Origin: an uncultured Eubacteriales bacterium
Lineage (GTDB): Bacteria; Bacillota; Clostridia; Oscillospirales; Acutalibacteraceae
DNA length: 64,000 nucleotides
NCBI GenBank assembly: GCA_900315785.1
Contig: ONAL01000002.1
Coordinates: 1 to 64,000, forward strand
Direction: 5' to 3'
In this document: piece after piece, positions 7,520 to 16,434 of the stretch
Position numbering within the stretch: position 1 is the stretch's first letter
Layout: each line of letters begins with the position of its first letter
Notes under the pieces: generated by a model
The model's input: the letters and a program-made list of their open reading frames with translations, nothing else
Databases searched by the model: none
What the model was told of the DNA's origin: nothing
Program-made: the position numbers and the translations under genes

Positions 7520-9105
7520 TAAGAATTAACAATGTGAGACTTGAGCTCGATTACAGCGACGACACTCTCCTGTCCGCGGCTTGCTCGGAGCTTCGGCTTG
7601 ACAAGTCCTCCGTAAAAAGCGTTTCGCTTTTCAGACGTTCGATTGACGCCCGAAAAAAGCACGACGTTCACTTTCTTGCAACGCTGGACGTCATCATTAA
7701 CGGCGACGAAAAACGCGTTCTGAGCCGTTCACGGTCAAAGAAAGCGGCAATCGCGAAGCCGTACAGATATGAAATCCCCAAGCACAACAAACTCAGTCAG
7801 AGACCTGTTATCATAGGCTTCGGACCCGCGGGAATATTTGCGGGGCTGATACTCGCCGAAGCAGGAGAAAACCCAATTATCATTGAAAAAGGCAGCGACT
7901 GTGACACGAGGGTCAAGGATGTCGAGAGCTTTATCAAAACAGGCAAGCTCAACACAAGTTCAAACATTCAGTTCGGTGAAGGCGGTGCGGGAACCTTCTC
8001 GGACGGCAAGCTGAACACAGGCACCAAGGACACGCGTTCTCGCCACGTTCTCTACACCTTTGTGCGATTCGGCGCTCCCGAGGATATCCTCTACGATGCA
8101 AAGCCGCATATCGGCACCGATAAGCTGAGAGATGTTATCAAAAACATCCGCAAACATATTATATCACTCGGCGGCGAGGTTTTCTTTAACACCTCACTTA
8201 CAAAAATTCACACTAAAGACAGCGGAATTGTTTCTGTCACGGTCAACAAGAACGGCTCGGAAAACAAAATTGAAACCGACAAGGTTATTCTCGCAATCGG
8301 TCACAGCTCGCGCGACACATTTCAAATGCTTTATGACAGCACTATAATTATGGAGCAGAAGCCGTTTTCCGTAGGCGCGAGAATCGAACATCTGAGAGAA
8401 AACATCGACAAGGCGCAGTTCGGCAAGTTTGCGGGAAACAAACGGCTCGGCGCAGCTCCCTACAAGCTGAATGTAAGGACAGGCAACGGACGCGGAGCGT
8501 ACACCTTCTGTATGTGTCCCGGCGGCACGGTTGTTCCGGCTGCAAGCGAAAAGGATATGGTTTGCGTCAACGGAATGAGCGAGTATAAGCGCGACGCCGA
8601 GAACTCGAATTCCGCTCTGCTCGTTTCGGTTTTTCCAGAGGATTTCAAGAGCGACCACCCTCTGGCGGGCATAGAATATCAAAGAACATTAGAAAGAAAA
8701 GCCTTTGAGCTCGGCGGCGGAGAATATCTTGCGCCTGTTCAAAGAGTCGGAGATTTTCTGAACAATGAAAAATCCGCTTCGTTCGGAGAGGTGAAGCCGA
8801 GCTATGCCAGAGGTACAAGCTTTGCAAACCTCAGCGAGCTTTTCCCCGAATATGTAACGCAGAGTATGCGCGAGGCTATTGTCTCGATGGACAGATATCT
8901 CAAGGGCTTTGCGAATCCTGACGCGGTTTTGACGGGAGCGGAAACGAGAAGCTCCTCCCCTGTCCGTATCACAAGAAACACTGATACGCTCGAGAGCATA
9001 AGTCTTAAAGGACTGTACCCGTGCGGCGAAGGCGCAGGCTACGCGGGCGGCATTATTTCCGCCGCGGTTGACGGAATAAAATGCGCAGAAAAAATACTTG
9101 CATAA
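7516..9105 (+). CDS. FAD-dependent dehydrogenase, COG2509 family
   Basis: 529 residues. An N-terminal domain of about 95 residues with an RRSIDARKK motif precedes the FAD-binding GFGPAG at 101-106; the downstream FGEGGAGTFSDGKL segment and the C-terminal CGEGAGYAGGI are typical of COG2509 proteins. They are predicted flavin-dependent reductases or dehydrogenases without a known substrate. The ATG at 7516 overlaps the previous stop by 4 nt and has GGGAG 8 nt upstream; an upstream in-frame start at 7456 would lie inside the preceding gene. A bidirectional terminator follows. Confidence 0.88.
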   Translation: MIRINNVRLELDYSDDTLLSAACSELRLDKSSVKSVSLFRRSIDARKKHDVHFLATLDVIINGDEKRVLSRSRSKKAAIAKPYRYEIPKHNKLSQRPVIIGFGPAGIFAGLILAEAGENPIIIEKGSDCDTRVKDVESFIKTGKLNTSSNIQFGEGGAGTFSDGKLNTGTKDTRSRHVLYTFVRFGAPEDILYDAKPHIGTDKLRDVIKNIRKHIISLGGEVFFNTSLTKIHTKDSGIVSVTVNKNGSENKIETDKVILAIGHSSRDTFQMLYDSTIIMEQKPFSVGARIEHLRENIDKAQFGKFAGNKRLGAAPYKLNVRTGNGRGAYTFCMCPGGTVVPAASEKDMVCVNGMSEYKRDAENSNSALLVSVFPEDFKSDHPLAGIEYQRTLERKAFELGGGEYLAPVQRVGDFLNNEKSASFGEVKPSYARGTSFANLSELFPEYVTQSMREAIVSMDRYLKGFANPDAVLTGAETRSSSPVRITRNTDTLESISLKGLYPCGEGAGYAGGIISAAVDGIKCAEKILA

Positions 9106-9136
9106 AAGAAAGCGTGTCCGATGACACGCTTTTCTT
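9104..9136. terminator. Bidirectional terminator between COG2509 gene and rnpB
   Basis: AGCGTGTC (9111-9118) pairs with GACACGCT (9123-9130) around CGAT. A-rich sequence on one side and T-rich on the other let it serve both converging transcripts. Confidence 0.85.
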
Positions 9137-9140
9137 AATG

Positions 9141-9482
9141 TGCGACTAAATCTGTAAGCCGGGTTCTGTCGTGAACAGTCATCTATCTTGGCGGTTCGTT
9201 GCCGAATCCGCTCAACGCCACCTCCACGGAACTGCCGAGCAGACAAATGTTCCTCCACGGTGTTGCTCCAAGCAGGGTTTACACGCCCGATACGTCTCCG
9301 TATCTGCGGTGAGCTCTTACCTCGCCTTTCCACCCTTACCGAATAATCGGCGGTAATTCTCTGTTGCACTATCCCTAGGGTCGCCCCCGGCGGCCGTTAG
9401 CCGTTGCTATTGCTCTTTGGAGCCCGGACTTTCCTCGGAGCGTTTCTTTCAAAATCGCCCCGCGACTGTTCAATCTACTCGC
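9141..9482 (-). ncRNA. rnpB: RNase P RNA, bacterial class A
   Basis: The catalytic RNA of RNase P, which trims the 5' leader of tRNA precursors. On the minus strand the universally conserved blocks are present in order: GAGGAAAGTCCGGGCTCC near the 5' end, the GGCCGCC...GGGATAGTGCAACAGAGA region, GGTAAGGGTGGAAAGGCG with the GTAAGAGCTCACCGC segment, GGAGGTGGCG, and finally GAACCCGGCTTACAGATT near the 3' end. The ends CGAGTAGATT and GATTTAGTCG pair as stem P1. Length about 342 nt. The pattern is the ancestral A-type rather than the Bacillus B-type. The 5' end is set from the promoter at 9489-9517 and may be off by a few nucleotides. Confidence 0.95.
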
Positions 9483-9488
9483 AGAGAT

Positions 9489-9517
9489 ATTGTAATCCAT
9501 TTCGTCGAAAATGTCAA
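9489..9517 (-). promoter_or_regulatory. Strong sigma-A promoter of rnpB
   Basis: On the minus strand TTGACA (9517-9512), a 17-bp spacer and TACAAT (9494-9489), placing the transcript start near 9482 at the base of P1. Confidence 0.85.
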
Positions 9518-9568
9518 TTATAATAGTTTATCAGCCGTGTTGTGACTATTTTTTGGTAACGCCACATC

Positions 9569-9597
9569 TTGAATAAAACACGCATAAAAGCTATAAT
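9569..9597 (+). promoter_or_regulatory. Sigma-A promoter of the malic enzyme gene
   Basis: TTGAAT (9569-9574), 17-bp spacer, TATAAT (9592-9597). The leader of about 40 nt holds a small AACGC/GCGTT hairpin and AAGGAG before the start. Confidence 0.7.
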
Positions 9598-9644
9598 TAT
9601 AGAGGTAATTTTACAAACGCAGAAGCGTTTAAAAGGAGTAAGCT

Positions 9645-10820
9645 ATGGATATCAGACAGGAATCACTCAAAAAGCATTACGAATGGGAAGGCAAAATCGA
9701 GGTAGTTTCACGTGTTCCGATTAACACCAAGGAAGAGCTCTCGCTCGCGTACACACCGGGTGTTGCGGAGCCTTGTATGGAGATTAACCGCGACTATGAC
9801 AAGAGCTTTGAGCTCACCAGAAGAAAGAACCTTGTCGCAGTCGTAACCGACGGCACGGCTGTTCTCGGTCTCGGCGATATCGGTCCCGAAGCGGGTATGC
9901 CCGTTATGGAGGGCAAGTGCTCTCTGTTCAAGGAGTTCGCCGACGTAGACGCGTTCCCTATCTGCGTAAGAAGCAAGGACGTTGACGAGATTGCTAACAC
10001 AATCTACCTTATCAGCGGTTCCTTCGGCGGAATCAACCTTGAGGATATCGCAGCTCCCAGATGCTTTGAAATCGAGAGAAAGCTCAAGGAAATGTGCGAC
10101 ATTCCTGTTTTCCACGACGACCAGCACGGCACAGCGGTTATCGTTGCGGCGGCGCTCATCAACGCATTAAAGGTTGTCAAGAAGGATATAGACAAGGTAA
10201 AGGTTGTAATCAGCGGAGCAGGTTCCGCTGGCATCGCGATTGCAAAGCATATTATGAACATCGGCGTCAAGAACGTTATCCTCGTAAACAGCAAGGGTAT
10301 CATCAGCAAGGGTCTTGAGACAAACAACTACGAGCAGGAGCTTATGGCTCAGGTCACAAACCCCGAAAACCTCACAGGCACACTCAAGGACGCTATGGTC
10401 GGCGCGGATGTATTCCTCGGCGTTTCGGCTCCCAAGATTGTCACTCAGGATATGGTAAGGTCGATGGCTGACAAGCCGATTGTTTTCGCAATGGCTAACC
10501 CCACTCCCGAGATTATGCCTGACCTCGCTAAGGAAGCAGGCGCTGCAGTTGTCGGAACGGGACGTTCTGACTTCCCGAACCAGATTAACAACGTACTCTG
10601 CTTCCCTGGTATGTTCAGAGGCGCGCTCGATTGCAGAGCTACGGAAATTAACGAGGAAATGAAGGTTGCGGCTTCATTCGCGCTTGCAAACCTCGTCAAG
10701 GACGAAGAGCTCAACGCTGAGTACATTATCCCCGACGCAATCGACAAGAGAGTCGGCAAATCCGTTGCGGAGGCTGTTGTTAAAGCGGCTATCGAAACAG
10801 GAGTTGCAAGAAAATTCTGA
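9645..10820 (+). CDS. Malic enzyme, NAD-dependent
   Basis: Oxidatively decarboxylates malate to pyruvate in the cytosol. 391 residues, the short bacterial form without a phosphotransacetylase-like tail. The catalytic Tyr36 lies in [10 protein letters not shown], the general base Lys91 in VMEGKCS, metal ligands in FHDDQHGTA (156-164), and the nucleotide fold carries GAGSAG at 191-196. Cofactor preference (NAD versus NADP) is inferred from the clostridial family and is not proven. AAAAGGAG stands before the ATG. A single-gene unit with its own promoter and terminator. Confidence 0.93.
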   Translation: MDIRQESLKKHYEWEGKIEVVSRVPINTKEELSLAYTPGVAEPCMEINRDYDKSFELTRRKNLVAVVTDGTAVLGLGDIGPEAGMPVMEGKCSLFKEFADVDAFPICVRSKDVDEIANTIYLISGSFGGINLEDIAAPRCFEIERKLKEMCDIPVFHDDQHGTAVIVAAALINALKVVKKDIDKVKVVISGAGSAGIAIAKHIMNIGVKNVILVNSKGIISKGLETNNYEQELMAQVTNPENLTGTLKDAMVGADVFLGVSAPKIVTQDMVRSMADKPIVFAMANPTPEIMPDLAKEAGAAVVGTGRSDFPNQINNVLCFPGMFRGALDCRATEINEEMKVAASFALANLVKDEELNAEYIIPDAIDKRVGKSVAEAVVKAAIETGVARKF

Positions 10821-10833
10821 TAATATAACAATT

Positions 10834-10869
10834 AATCCTCAGAGCCCTTTGAAGCTCTGAGGATTTTTT
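10834..10869 (+). terminator. Terminator of the malic enzyme gene
   Basis: A 12-bp stem, AATCCTCAGAGC (10834-10845) with GCTCTGAGGATT (10854-10865), followed by a T run. It can probably also stop the converging PLP lyase transcript. Confidence 0.85.
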
Positions 10870-12145
10870 ACTTATATTTGTTTATTTCATCAGCGGCAAG
10901 CATAACGCCGAGCTTGCCCGCGTGGAAGTTAAGGCTTCCCTGCATCCATACCGCGTAAGGTTCTCTGAGCGGAGCGTCAGCCGAAAGCTCTATGGACGAG
11001 CCCATAGTGAACGCGCCTGCCGCCATAATAACCTTGTCCTCATAGCCCGGCATATCGTCGGGATACGGAGTTACAAAGCTGTCGACCGCCGAAGCGTGCT
11101 GGATACCAACGCAGAAGCGCTCGAGCTTTTCGGGAGTACCGAGCATTATCAGCTGAATGATATCTCCCCTCTGCTCGTCGTACTTGGGTGAAACGTCATA
11201 ACCAAGCACAGTGAAAAGCGCCGAAGCAAACACAGCGGTCTTTAAGGCTTCACAAGCCGCGTGAGGTGCGTGATACGCGCCGAGAAACAGCTCACGGGTG
11301 ACGTTCAGCGTTGCGCCGAGTTCCTTTCCCGTTCCTGGAGTTGTGAGCCTGTAGGAGCATTTCTCGACCAAATCAGCCCTGCCCGCAATATATCCGCCTG
11401 TTGGAGCGATACCGCCGCCGGGGTTCTTGATAAGCGAGCCCGCCATAAGGTCAACGCCTGCGGAAAGCGGCTGCTTCTTCTCAATAAACTCTCCGTAGCA
11501 GTTATCGAGCATAATAATAACGTCCTTGTTGACCGCTCTGACGGTTTTAACAATCTTTTCGATATCATCAACCGTGAGAGTGGGACGAACGCTGTAACCC
11601 CTGGAACGCTGGATATAGACCATTTTATAGCTATCGTCAAGGGTTGCCGTTATTGCGTCGTGGTCGACGGTTCCGTCGTCCTTGAGCTCAACCTGTTCGT
11701 AGATTATTCCGAAGTCCTTGAGAGAACCCGAATAATTTCCCTCCAGACCGATTGCGGAGCGCAGAGTATCATACGGAGTTCCCGTTACGCAGAGCATTTT
11801 ATCGTTCGGCCGCAGTACACCGAAAAGCGCGACTGTAAGCGCGTGAGTGCCGCTGACGAAGTTATAACGCACAAGCGCGTCCTCAGCGTCAAGCACATAA
11901 GCAAAAACCTTATCCAGCGCGTCGCGTCCTCTGTCGCCGTAGCCGTAGCCTGTAGTACCTACAAAGTGGCTTTCACTGACACCAGCCTCCTGGAAGGCTT
12001 TTATCATCTTCTGCTGATTATATTCCTGGATATCGTCTATCTCACTGAGCTTGTCGCGGCAAAGCTCCATAGCCTTCTGTGAAGCAGAGATAATTTCCTC
12101 GGAAATATTAAAAAATTCATTCATAGTATTCATTCCAAATTCCAT
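10868..12145 (-). CDS. Methionine gamma-lyase-like PLP protein (aluminum resistance protein family)
   Basis: 425 residues of the PF06838 family, fold-type I PLP enzymes related to methionine gamma-lyase. The Schiff-base lysine is Lys240 in SLIKNPGGGIAPTGG, preceded by the cofactor-binding Asp in IMLDNCYGEF (211-220). The historical name aluminum resistance protein says little about function; a C-S lyase or related activity is likely. The start is uncertain: ATGs at 12145, 12133 and 12124 all overlap the end of the acetyltransferase gene and none has a strong ribosome binding site, so translation may be coupled. Last gene of the murD operon. Confidence 0.88.
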   Translation of the reverse strand: MEFGMNTMNEFFNISEEIISASQKAMELCRDKLSEIDDIQEYNQQKMIKAFQEAGVSESHFVGTTGYGYGDRGRDALDKVFAYVLDAEDALVRYNFVSGTHALTVALFGVLRPNDKMLCVTGTPYDTLRSAIGLEGNYSGSLKDFGIIYEQVELKDDGTVDHDAITATLDDSYKMVYIQRSRGYSVRPTLTVDDIEKIVKTVRAVNKDVIIMLDNCYGEFIEKKQPLSAGVDLMAGSLIKNPGGGIAPTGGYIAGRADLVEKCSYRLTTPGTGKELGATLNVTRELFLGAYHAPHAACEALKTAVFASALFTVLGYDVSPKYDEQRGDIIQLIMLGTPEKLERFCVGIQHASAVDSFVTPYPDDMPGYEDKVIMAAGAFTMGSSIELSADAPLREPYAVWMQGSLNFHAGKLGVMLAADEINKYK

Positions 12146-12875
12146 ATCTTTTGAACCCGAGCTTGTTGTAGAAGCTGATGTTCTCGTCGGGAGCTCGGTG
12201 GAGAAAGACGGTCTTTCCCTCGTTAACCAAGATATTATTTATGTATTTAATCAGAAAACCGCCCAAGCCCTTTCCCCTGTATTCGGGGTCGGTTGCCAAA
12301 GCTCCGAGCACGGCGCAATCCGTGCTTTCAGCCAAGGTCATAATGCACGCGGACGGGGCTTTATCATATACGGCATATACTCGTGCAGTCTTTTTGTTGA
12401 GCTTGTTTGAAACGTCGAGCGCAAAGCTCTCATAAGGCGGAACTGCAAAGTTTTTTGAGGTGCATTTTTCTAATATAGAATAAACATCCTTAACCGACGG
12501 TGTAATCACCTTGAAATCCTCGGTTATCTCAAACTCGCTTTTACTGTACAGAACAGGTCCCTCGACCTTGTTTAAAGGGAGCCTGAGAATATATCGTCCG
12601 TCGCAGATTATGGAGTTAGCTCCAGAAACTCTGAGAAAAGAGCTGACTTCGTCAAGGTCTGACTTACGGGTTAATCTGAGTATAAACGCGGTTTCAAGCC
12701 TGGCAATCAGAGAAACCGCCTCGCCCTTGACGAGTTGAACCCAGAAATCCACAAAGGGCAGATTATAATCATAGGTGTTATAGAGCGACACAATTCTGCA
12801 GCCGAAGGGGTCGTTTTTCGAAAGTGAATAAACCTCGCTCGCGAAGCTTCTTTCGCCTGTTGCAATATAAATCAT
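12117..12875 (-). CDS. GNAT family N-acetyltransferase
   Basis: 252 residues. The acetyl-CoA binding motif A is YRGKGLGG at 199-206, followed by FLIKYINNIL and a C-terminal FYNKLGFKRYG, the GNAT end motif. The N-terminal 120 residues form a separate region of unknown role. Substrate unknown. The ATG overlaps the stop of the M42 peptidase gene in ATGA, and the stop overlaps the PLP lyase start, so it sits in the middle of a tightly packed operon with murD. Confidence 0.85.
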   Translation of the reverse strand: MIYIATGERSFASEVYSLSKNDPFGCRIVSLYNTYDYNLPFVDFWVQLVKGEAVSLIARLETAFILRLTRKSDLDEVSSFLRVSGANSIICDGRYILRLPLNKVEGPVLYSKSEFEITEDFKVITPSVKDVYSILEKCTSKNFAVPPYESFALDVSNKLNKKTARVYAVYDKAPSACIMTLAESTDCAVLGALATDPEYRGKGLGGFLIKYINNILVNEGKTVFLHRAPDENISFYNKLGFKRYGIWNEYYE

Positions 12876-13894
12876 AGACTGCCGCCCGAGATTTCCTCGG
12901 CAAATAAGGGCACAAGCTTTGAAATCTCCTCAACATCAGACTTTGAAACGAGCGAAATCTGAGAGTGAAGATAACGGCACGGAATGGAAATCGCGAGAGT
13001 TCTCACACCCGAACGCGAGTTATGAATAGAACCCGCGTCGTTTCCGCCCGCAATCGCTCTTTTGAGCTGAGCCTTGAGGTTGTTTCTCTCGGCAACCGAG
13101 AACGCAAGGTTAAGCATTTCCCTGTCATAGATTGTTCGTCTGTCCATAAATCCTATTACAGCGCCTTCGCCGACATTGCAGACCTGTTTCTGAGCCGTTA
13201 TATCGGGAACGTCAGCCGCGGTTGTGGCTTCAAGCACAATCGAAAATTCGGGAGCAACGCTGAAAGCCGCGGGCTTTGCGCCTATCAAGCCGACCTCTTC
13301 CTGAACGATGAAGCAAAAATGCGTGTCGTATTCGAGCTCGGACTTTATCATATTAATCATAACGAAGCAGCCGAATCTATCGTCGAGCGCCTTTGACTTG
13401 ATTGTGTATCCGTTATCATCATAAATCGGCGCAAATGTGACGCTGTCGCCGAGCGAAACGAGCTTCTCCGCTTCCTCTTTGCTGTCAGCTCCGATATCTA
13501 TATACATATCGTGAAGCTTCGGGATAGTCTTGTCCTCGTCGCCCTCACAGAGGTGAATCGGCTTCACGCCGGCAACCCCGTTAACGCTGTTGTTGATAAC
13601 AACGTCGACAGCGGGCAGAACGCGCCTGTCAATACCGCCGACCTCTTCAAACTTAATCATACCGTCATCGCAGATTTCGGTGACAATAAATCCGACCTCA
13701 TCCATATGAGCGGAAATCATAAGCTTCTTTTCGGCTCTCTTTCTGCCCTTTTTGAACACAATGATATTTCCGAGGTTATCGACGGAGTACTCGGCGTAAT
13801 CCTTGATTTCTTCAATAATAATTTCTCTTACGTTCTTTTCGTCGCCCGAAATACCGTTAGCAAGGCACAGCCTGCGGAGTAAATCATAATTCAT
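12872..13894 (-). CDS. M42 family metallo-aminopeptidase (first of a pair, downstream copy)
   Basis: 340 residues. The two-metal site of M42 enzymes is complete: SAHMDEVGF, ALDDRFG, QEEVGLIGAK (catalytic Glu and metal Glu), EATTAADVPD and the final histidine in RYLHSQ. Such enzymes form tetrahedral 12-mers that trim peptides from the N-terminus. The ATG at 13894 has GGAGGTG 6 nt upstream; the open frame extends three codons to a GTG that has no such site. It overlaps the upstream paralogue by 11 nt and the acetyltransferase by 4 nt. Confidence 0.9.
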   Translation of the reverse strand: MNYDLLRRLCLANGISGDEKNVREIIIEEIKDYAEYSVDNLGNIIVFKKGRKRAEKKLMISAHMDEVGFIVTEICDDGMIKFEEVGGIDRRVLPAVDVVINNSVNGVAGVKPIHLCEGDEDKTIPKLHDMYIDIGADSKEEAEKLVSLGDSVTFAPIYDDNGYTIKSKALDDRFGCFVMINMIKSELEYDTHFCFIVQEEVGLIGAKPAAFSVAPEFSIVLEATTAADVPDITAQKQVCNVGEGAVIGFMDRRTIYDREMLNLAFSVAERNNLKAQLKRAIAGGNDAGSIHNSRSGVRTLAISIPCRYLHSQISLVSKSDVEEISKLVPLFAEEISGGSL

Positions 13895-14912
13895 AATCAA
13901 CACCTCCGCTTATAATGTACTCGCTGATAACCTTAGCGGTGTCGAGGACATCGTCAAGGCTGACAATCTCAGCCTGAGTATGCATATTTTTCTCGGGAAC
14001 TGACACGAGCATTGTCCTTACACCAGACTTTATAATAGCTATGCAATCGGCGTTTGTGCCTGTTCTGCCTGCGCAAACCTCAACCTGATAGTTGATATCA
14101 TTCTGCTCGCAAAGTTCCTTGAAGCGGTTATACATAGGCTTGTCGATAATCGGAGAAATACAGAGCATTGGACCCTTGCCAAGCTTGATGTTGCTGTACA
14201 TTCCCGAGATTTCGGGCTGAGCGGCAAAGCTCACATCAACAGCTACGCACTCGTCAATATCAAAGCCGAAGGGCGCGGTTTTTGCTCCTGTCTGGTAGGT
14301 TTCCTCCTGACAGGAGAGCAGAATAATTACCTTATACGAAACGTCCTTTCCGTCGAGCAGCTCCGCAACCTTTAAGAGCGAAGCTACACCCGCGCGGTTA
14401 TCGAGCGCTGTGGCAGTAACACGGTTATTTATTAGCTCCTTGGGCTGCTTATAAAAGCTCACTGTATCGCCGAGCGAAACAAACTCCTTTACCTTTTCGG
14501 CAGGAAGCCCCAAATCAATGGTAAGGTTCTCGGGCTTGGGAGCCTTGTCCTCGTTGCCGTCAGACAAATGAGGCGGCATACAGCAGATAACTCCCTTTAC
14601 GTCCTCTTTTCCGTGTACAATAACGGCGGAATCAAGACAGGTTCTGAGGTCTACTCCGCCAATCTTCGCAACCTTGAGGAATCCGTCGTCGGTAATCTGA
14701 GTTACAATCAGACCGATTCGGTCAAGGTGTGCGTCGAGCAGAATCGTCCTGTCGGCGTTAATATTGCCGAGCACAGCGATTACGTTATTATTATAATCAA
14801 CGCTCACGTCGTCGGTGTATCTTTTGAGATAGTCTGCGCAGTAGCCCGAAACGCTGTACTCGCTGCCTGATACACCCGAAAGCGTACATAAATCAAATAT
14901 CAAATCTTTCAT
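13884..14912 (-). CDS. M42 family metallo-aminopeptidase (upstream copy)
   Basis: 342 residues, a diverged paralogue of the next gene. The corresponding motifs are LDAHLDRIGL, ALDNRAGVAS, SCQEETYQTGAK, DVSFAAQPE and KNMHTQ, so the HxD, Asp, Glu-Glu and His ligands remain but surrounding residues differ (for example DNR for DDR, and QEET in place of QEEV). Substrate preference probably differs from that of its neighbour. The start codon shares an A with the murD stop (TAATG). Expressed from the murD promoter. Confidence 0.87.
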   Translation of the reverse strand: MKDLIFDLCTLSGVSGSEYSVSGYCADYLKRYTDDVSVDYNNNVIAVLGNINADRTILLDAHLDRIGLIVTQITDDGFLKVAKIGGVDLRTCLDSAVIVHGKEDVKGVICCMPPHLSDGNEDKAPKPENLTIDLGLPAEKVKEFVSLGDTVSFYKQPKELINNRVTATALDNRAGVASLLKVAELLDGKDVSYKVIILLSCQEETYQTGAKTAPFGFDIDECVAVDVSFAAQPEISGMYSNIKLGKGPMLCISPIIDKPMYNRFKELCEQNDINYQVEVCAGRTGTNADCIAIIKSGVRTMLVSVPEKNMHTQAEIVSLDDVLDTAKVISEYIISGGVDYEL

Positions 14913-16300
14913 TATTTCAGTCCGTTCACGATTGATTTAAAGTGGTTGCCGCGCTCTACAAAGTTCTTGTAAAGTCCAAAGCTGGCGCTCGCGGGCGAAA
15001 GCGAAATCTTGTCGCCCTTTACGGCGTTTTCTCTTGCGACATTTACAGCTTCTTCCATATTGGTTACGTTGATAATAACGGGATTGTTCTCGCTGTAGTT
15101 TGCGGAATTTCTGACAGCCTCCTCAATCTTGGGAGCGGTATCGCCCATAAGCACAAGTACCTTGACCTTGTCACAGATTACGGGACCTAAGGGCTCATAA
15201 GGAATATGCTTGTCGTAACCGCCCGCAATTACGATAATCTTTTCATCATAAAGCGAGAGCGTGCCCATAGCTGTACGCGTGGGGCTTGAAGCGATGGAGT
15301 CGTTGTAATACTCAACGCCGTCGAGCTCTCTGACGAACTCGGCTCTGTGCTCAACACCGCCGAAATTCTTCGCGACATTTACGATGGTATCGACAGAAAC
15401 TATACCCCATACAGCGCTGATAGCGGCGAGGTAGTTTTCGACGTTGTGCATACCCGGAATTCTGATATCCTTGTACGACATAACGGGTGTTTCCTTGCCG
15501 TAGTCGCTGTAGACGATTGTATCGCCGTCAAGAAAGGCGCCGTTTGTAAGCTTTTCTCTGCGGCTGAACTTGCAGAGCTGACCGCGCACATCAGTTGAAA
15601 AGCTGTCGGAAATATCGTTATCGAGGTTAAGAACAGCTTTTGAAAAAGCGTTCTGGTGGAGAACAATGTTCTTCTTGGAATCTATATACTCCTGCATATC
15701 CTTGTGGATATCGAGGTGGTTGGGCGCAAGGTTGGTAACAACCGCAATATCGGGGCTCTTGCGCATTGAGATGAGCTGGAAGGACGAGAGCTCGACAACT
15801 GCGTAATCGTCCTCTCCTATCTCCTCGATAATCGGAAGCAGAGGGGTGCCGATATTTCCGCCGAGGTGGACCTTCTTGCCTTCAGCCTTTAAGAATTCCG
15901 AGATGATTGTAGTGGTTGTGGTCTTTCCGTCGGAGCCTGTCACAGCGATAATCCTGCACGGACAGAGGTCAAAGAAAACCTCCATTTCGCTGGTAACAAC
16001 TACGCCCTTCTGCTTGAGAGCCTCGAGCTCGGGACGATAGAAAGGAGTTCCCGGACTGCGGAAAAGAATTTCAGTGTCAATCTTGTCGAGATAGTTATCG
16101 CCGAGAATCAGCTCTGCGCCTGCTTTTTCGGCTCTTACAGCGTTCTCGCCTAGAGCTTCATAGCTCTGTCTGTCGCAAGCGGAAACTACGGCTCCCTTCT
16201 TGCAGAACATTTCTATAAGCGGAAGGTTGCTTGTCCCGATTCCGACAAAGCAAATCTTCTTACCCTTTACACTGTTGAAAAAAGCGTCAATTTTATTCAT
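14912..16300 (-). CDS. murD: UDP-N-acetylmuramoyl-L-alanine--D-glutamate ligase
   Basis: Adds D-glutamate to UDP-MurNAc-L-Ala in the cytoplasmic stage of peptidoglycan synthesis. 462 residues, normal for the family. The ATP-binding loop GSDGKTTTT is at 122-130; the central domain has NLAPNHLDIH and the C-terminal domain begins near VEHRAEFVREL. It is away from the usual mra/dcw cluster and heads an operon with two M42 peptidases, a GNAT enzyme and a PLP lyase. A good promoter lies at 16359-16387; the leader has AAGGAG just before the ATG. Confidence 0.95.
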   Translation of the reverse strand: MNKIDAFFNSVKGKKICFVGIGTSNLPLIEMFCKKGAVVSACDRQSYEALGENAVRAEKAGAELILGDNYLDKIDTEILFRSPGTPFYRPELEALKQKGVVVTSEMEVFFDLCPCRIIAVTGSDGKTTTTTIISEFLKAEGKKVHLGGNIGTPLLPIIEEIGEDDYAVVELSSFQLISMRKSPDIAVVTNLAPNHLDIHKDMQEYIDSKKNIVLHQNAFSKAVLNLDNDISDSFSTDVRGQLCKFSRREKLTNGAFLDGDTIVYSDYGKETPVMSYKDIRIPGMHNVENYLAAISAVWGIVSVDTIVNVAKNFGGVEHRAEFVRELDGVEYYNDSIASSPTRTAMGTLSLYDEKIIVIAGGYDKHIPYEPLGPVICDKVKVLVLMGDTAPKIEEAVRNSANYSENNPVIINVTNMEEAVNVARENAVKGDKISLSPASASFGLYKNFVERGNHFKSIVNGLK

Positions 16301-16358
16301 AAGGAAAACTCCTTTTCAAAAAATATTTCCGCGAAAGGCGGTACTTACCTAATTTTTT

Positions 16359-16387
16359 ATTATACTAAAATTTGTAATAAATATCAA
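16359..16387 (-). promoter_or_regulatory. Sigma-A promoter of the murD operon
   Basis: On the minus strand TTGATA (16387-16382), 17-bp spacer, TATAAT (16364-16359). It is divergent from the MocR regulator gene, which begins 48 bp further on. Confidence 0.7.
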
Positions 16388-16434
16388 CCTTTTCAACCGT
16401 AATTATTTATGATATTATAGAAAGGGTGATTCCT

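Noticed and set aside
9141..9482. Several open frames over the RNase P RNA (for example 8689-9369 and 9171-9356)
   Set aside because: The stretch contains all conserved RNase P RNA blocks; the frames are chance.
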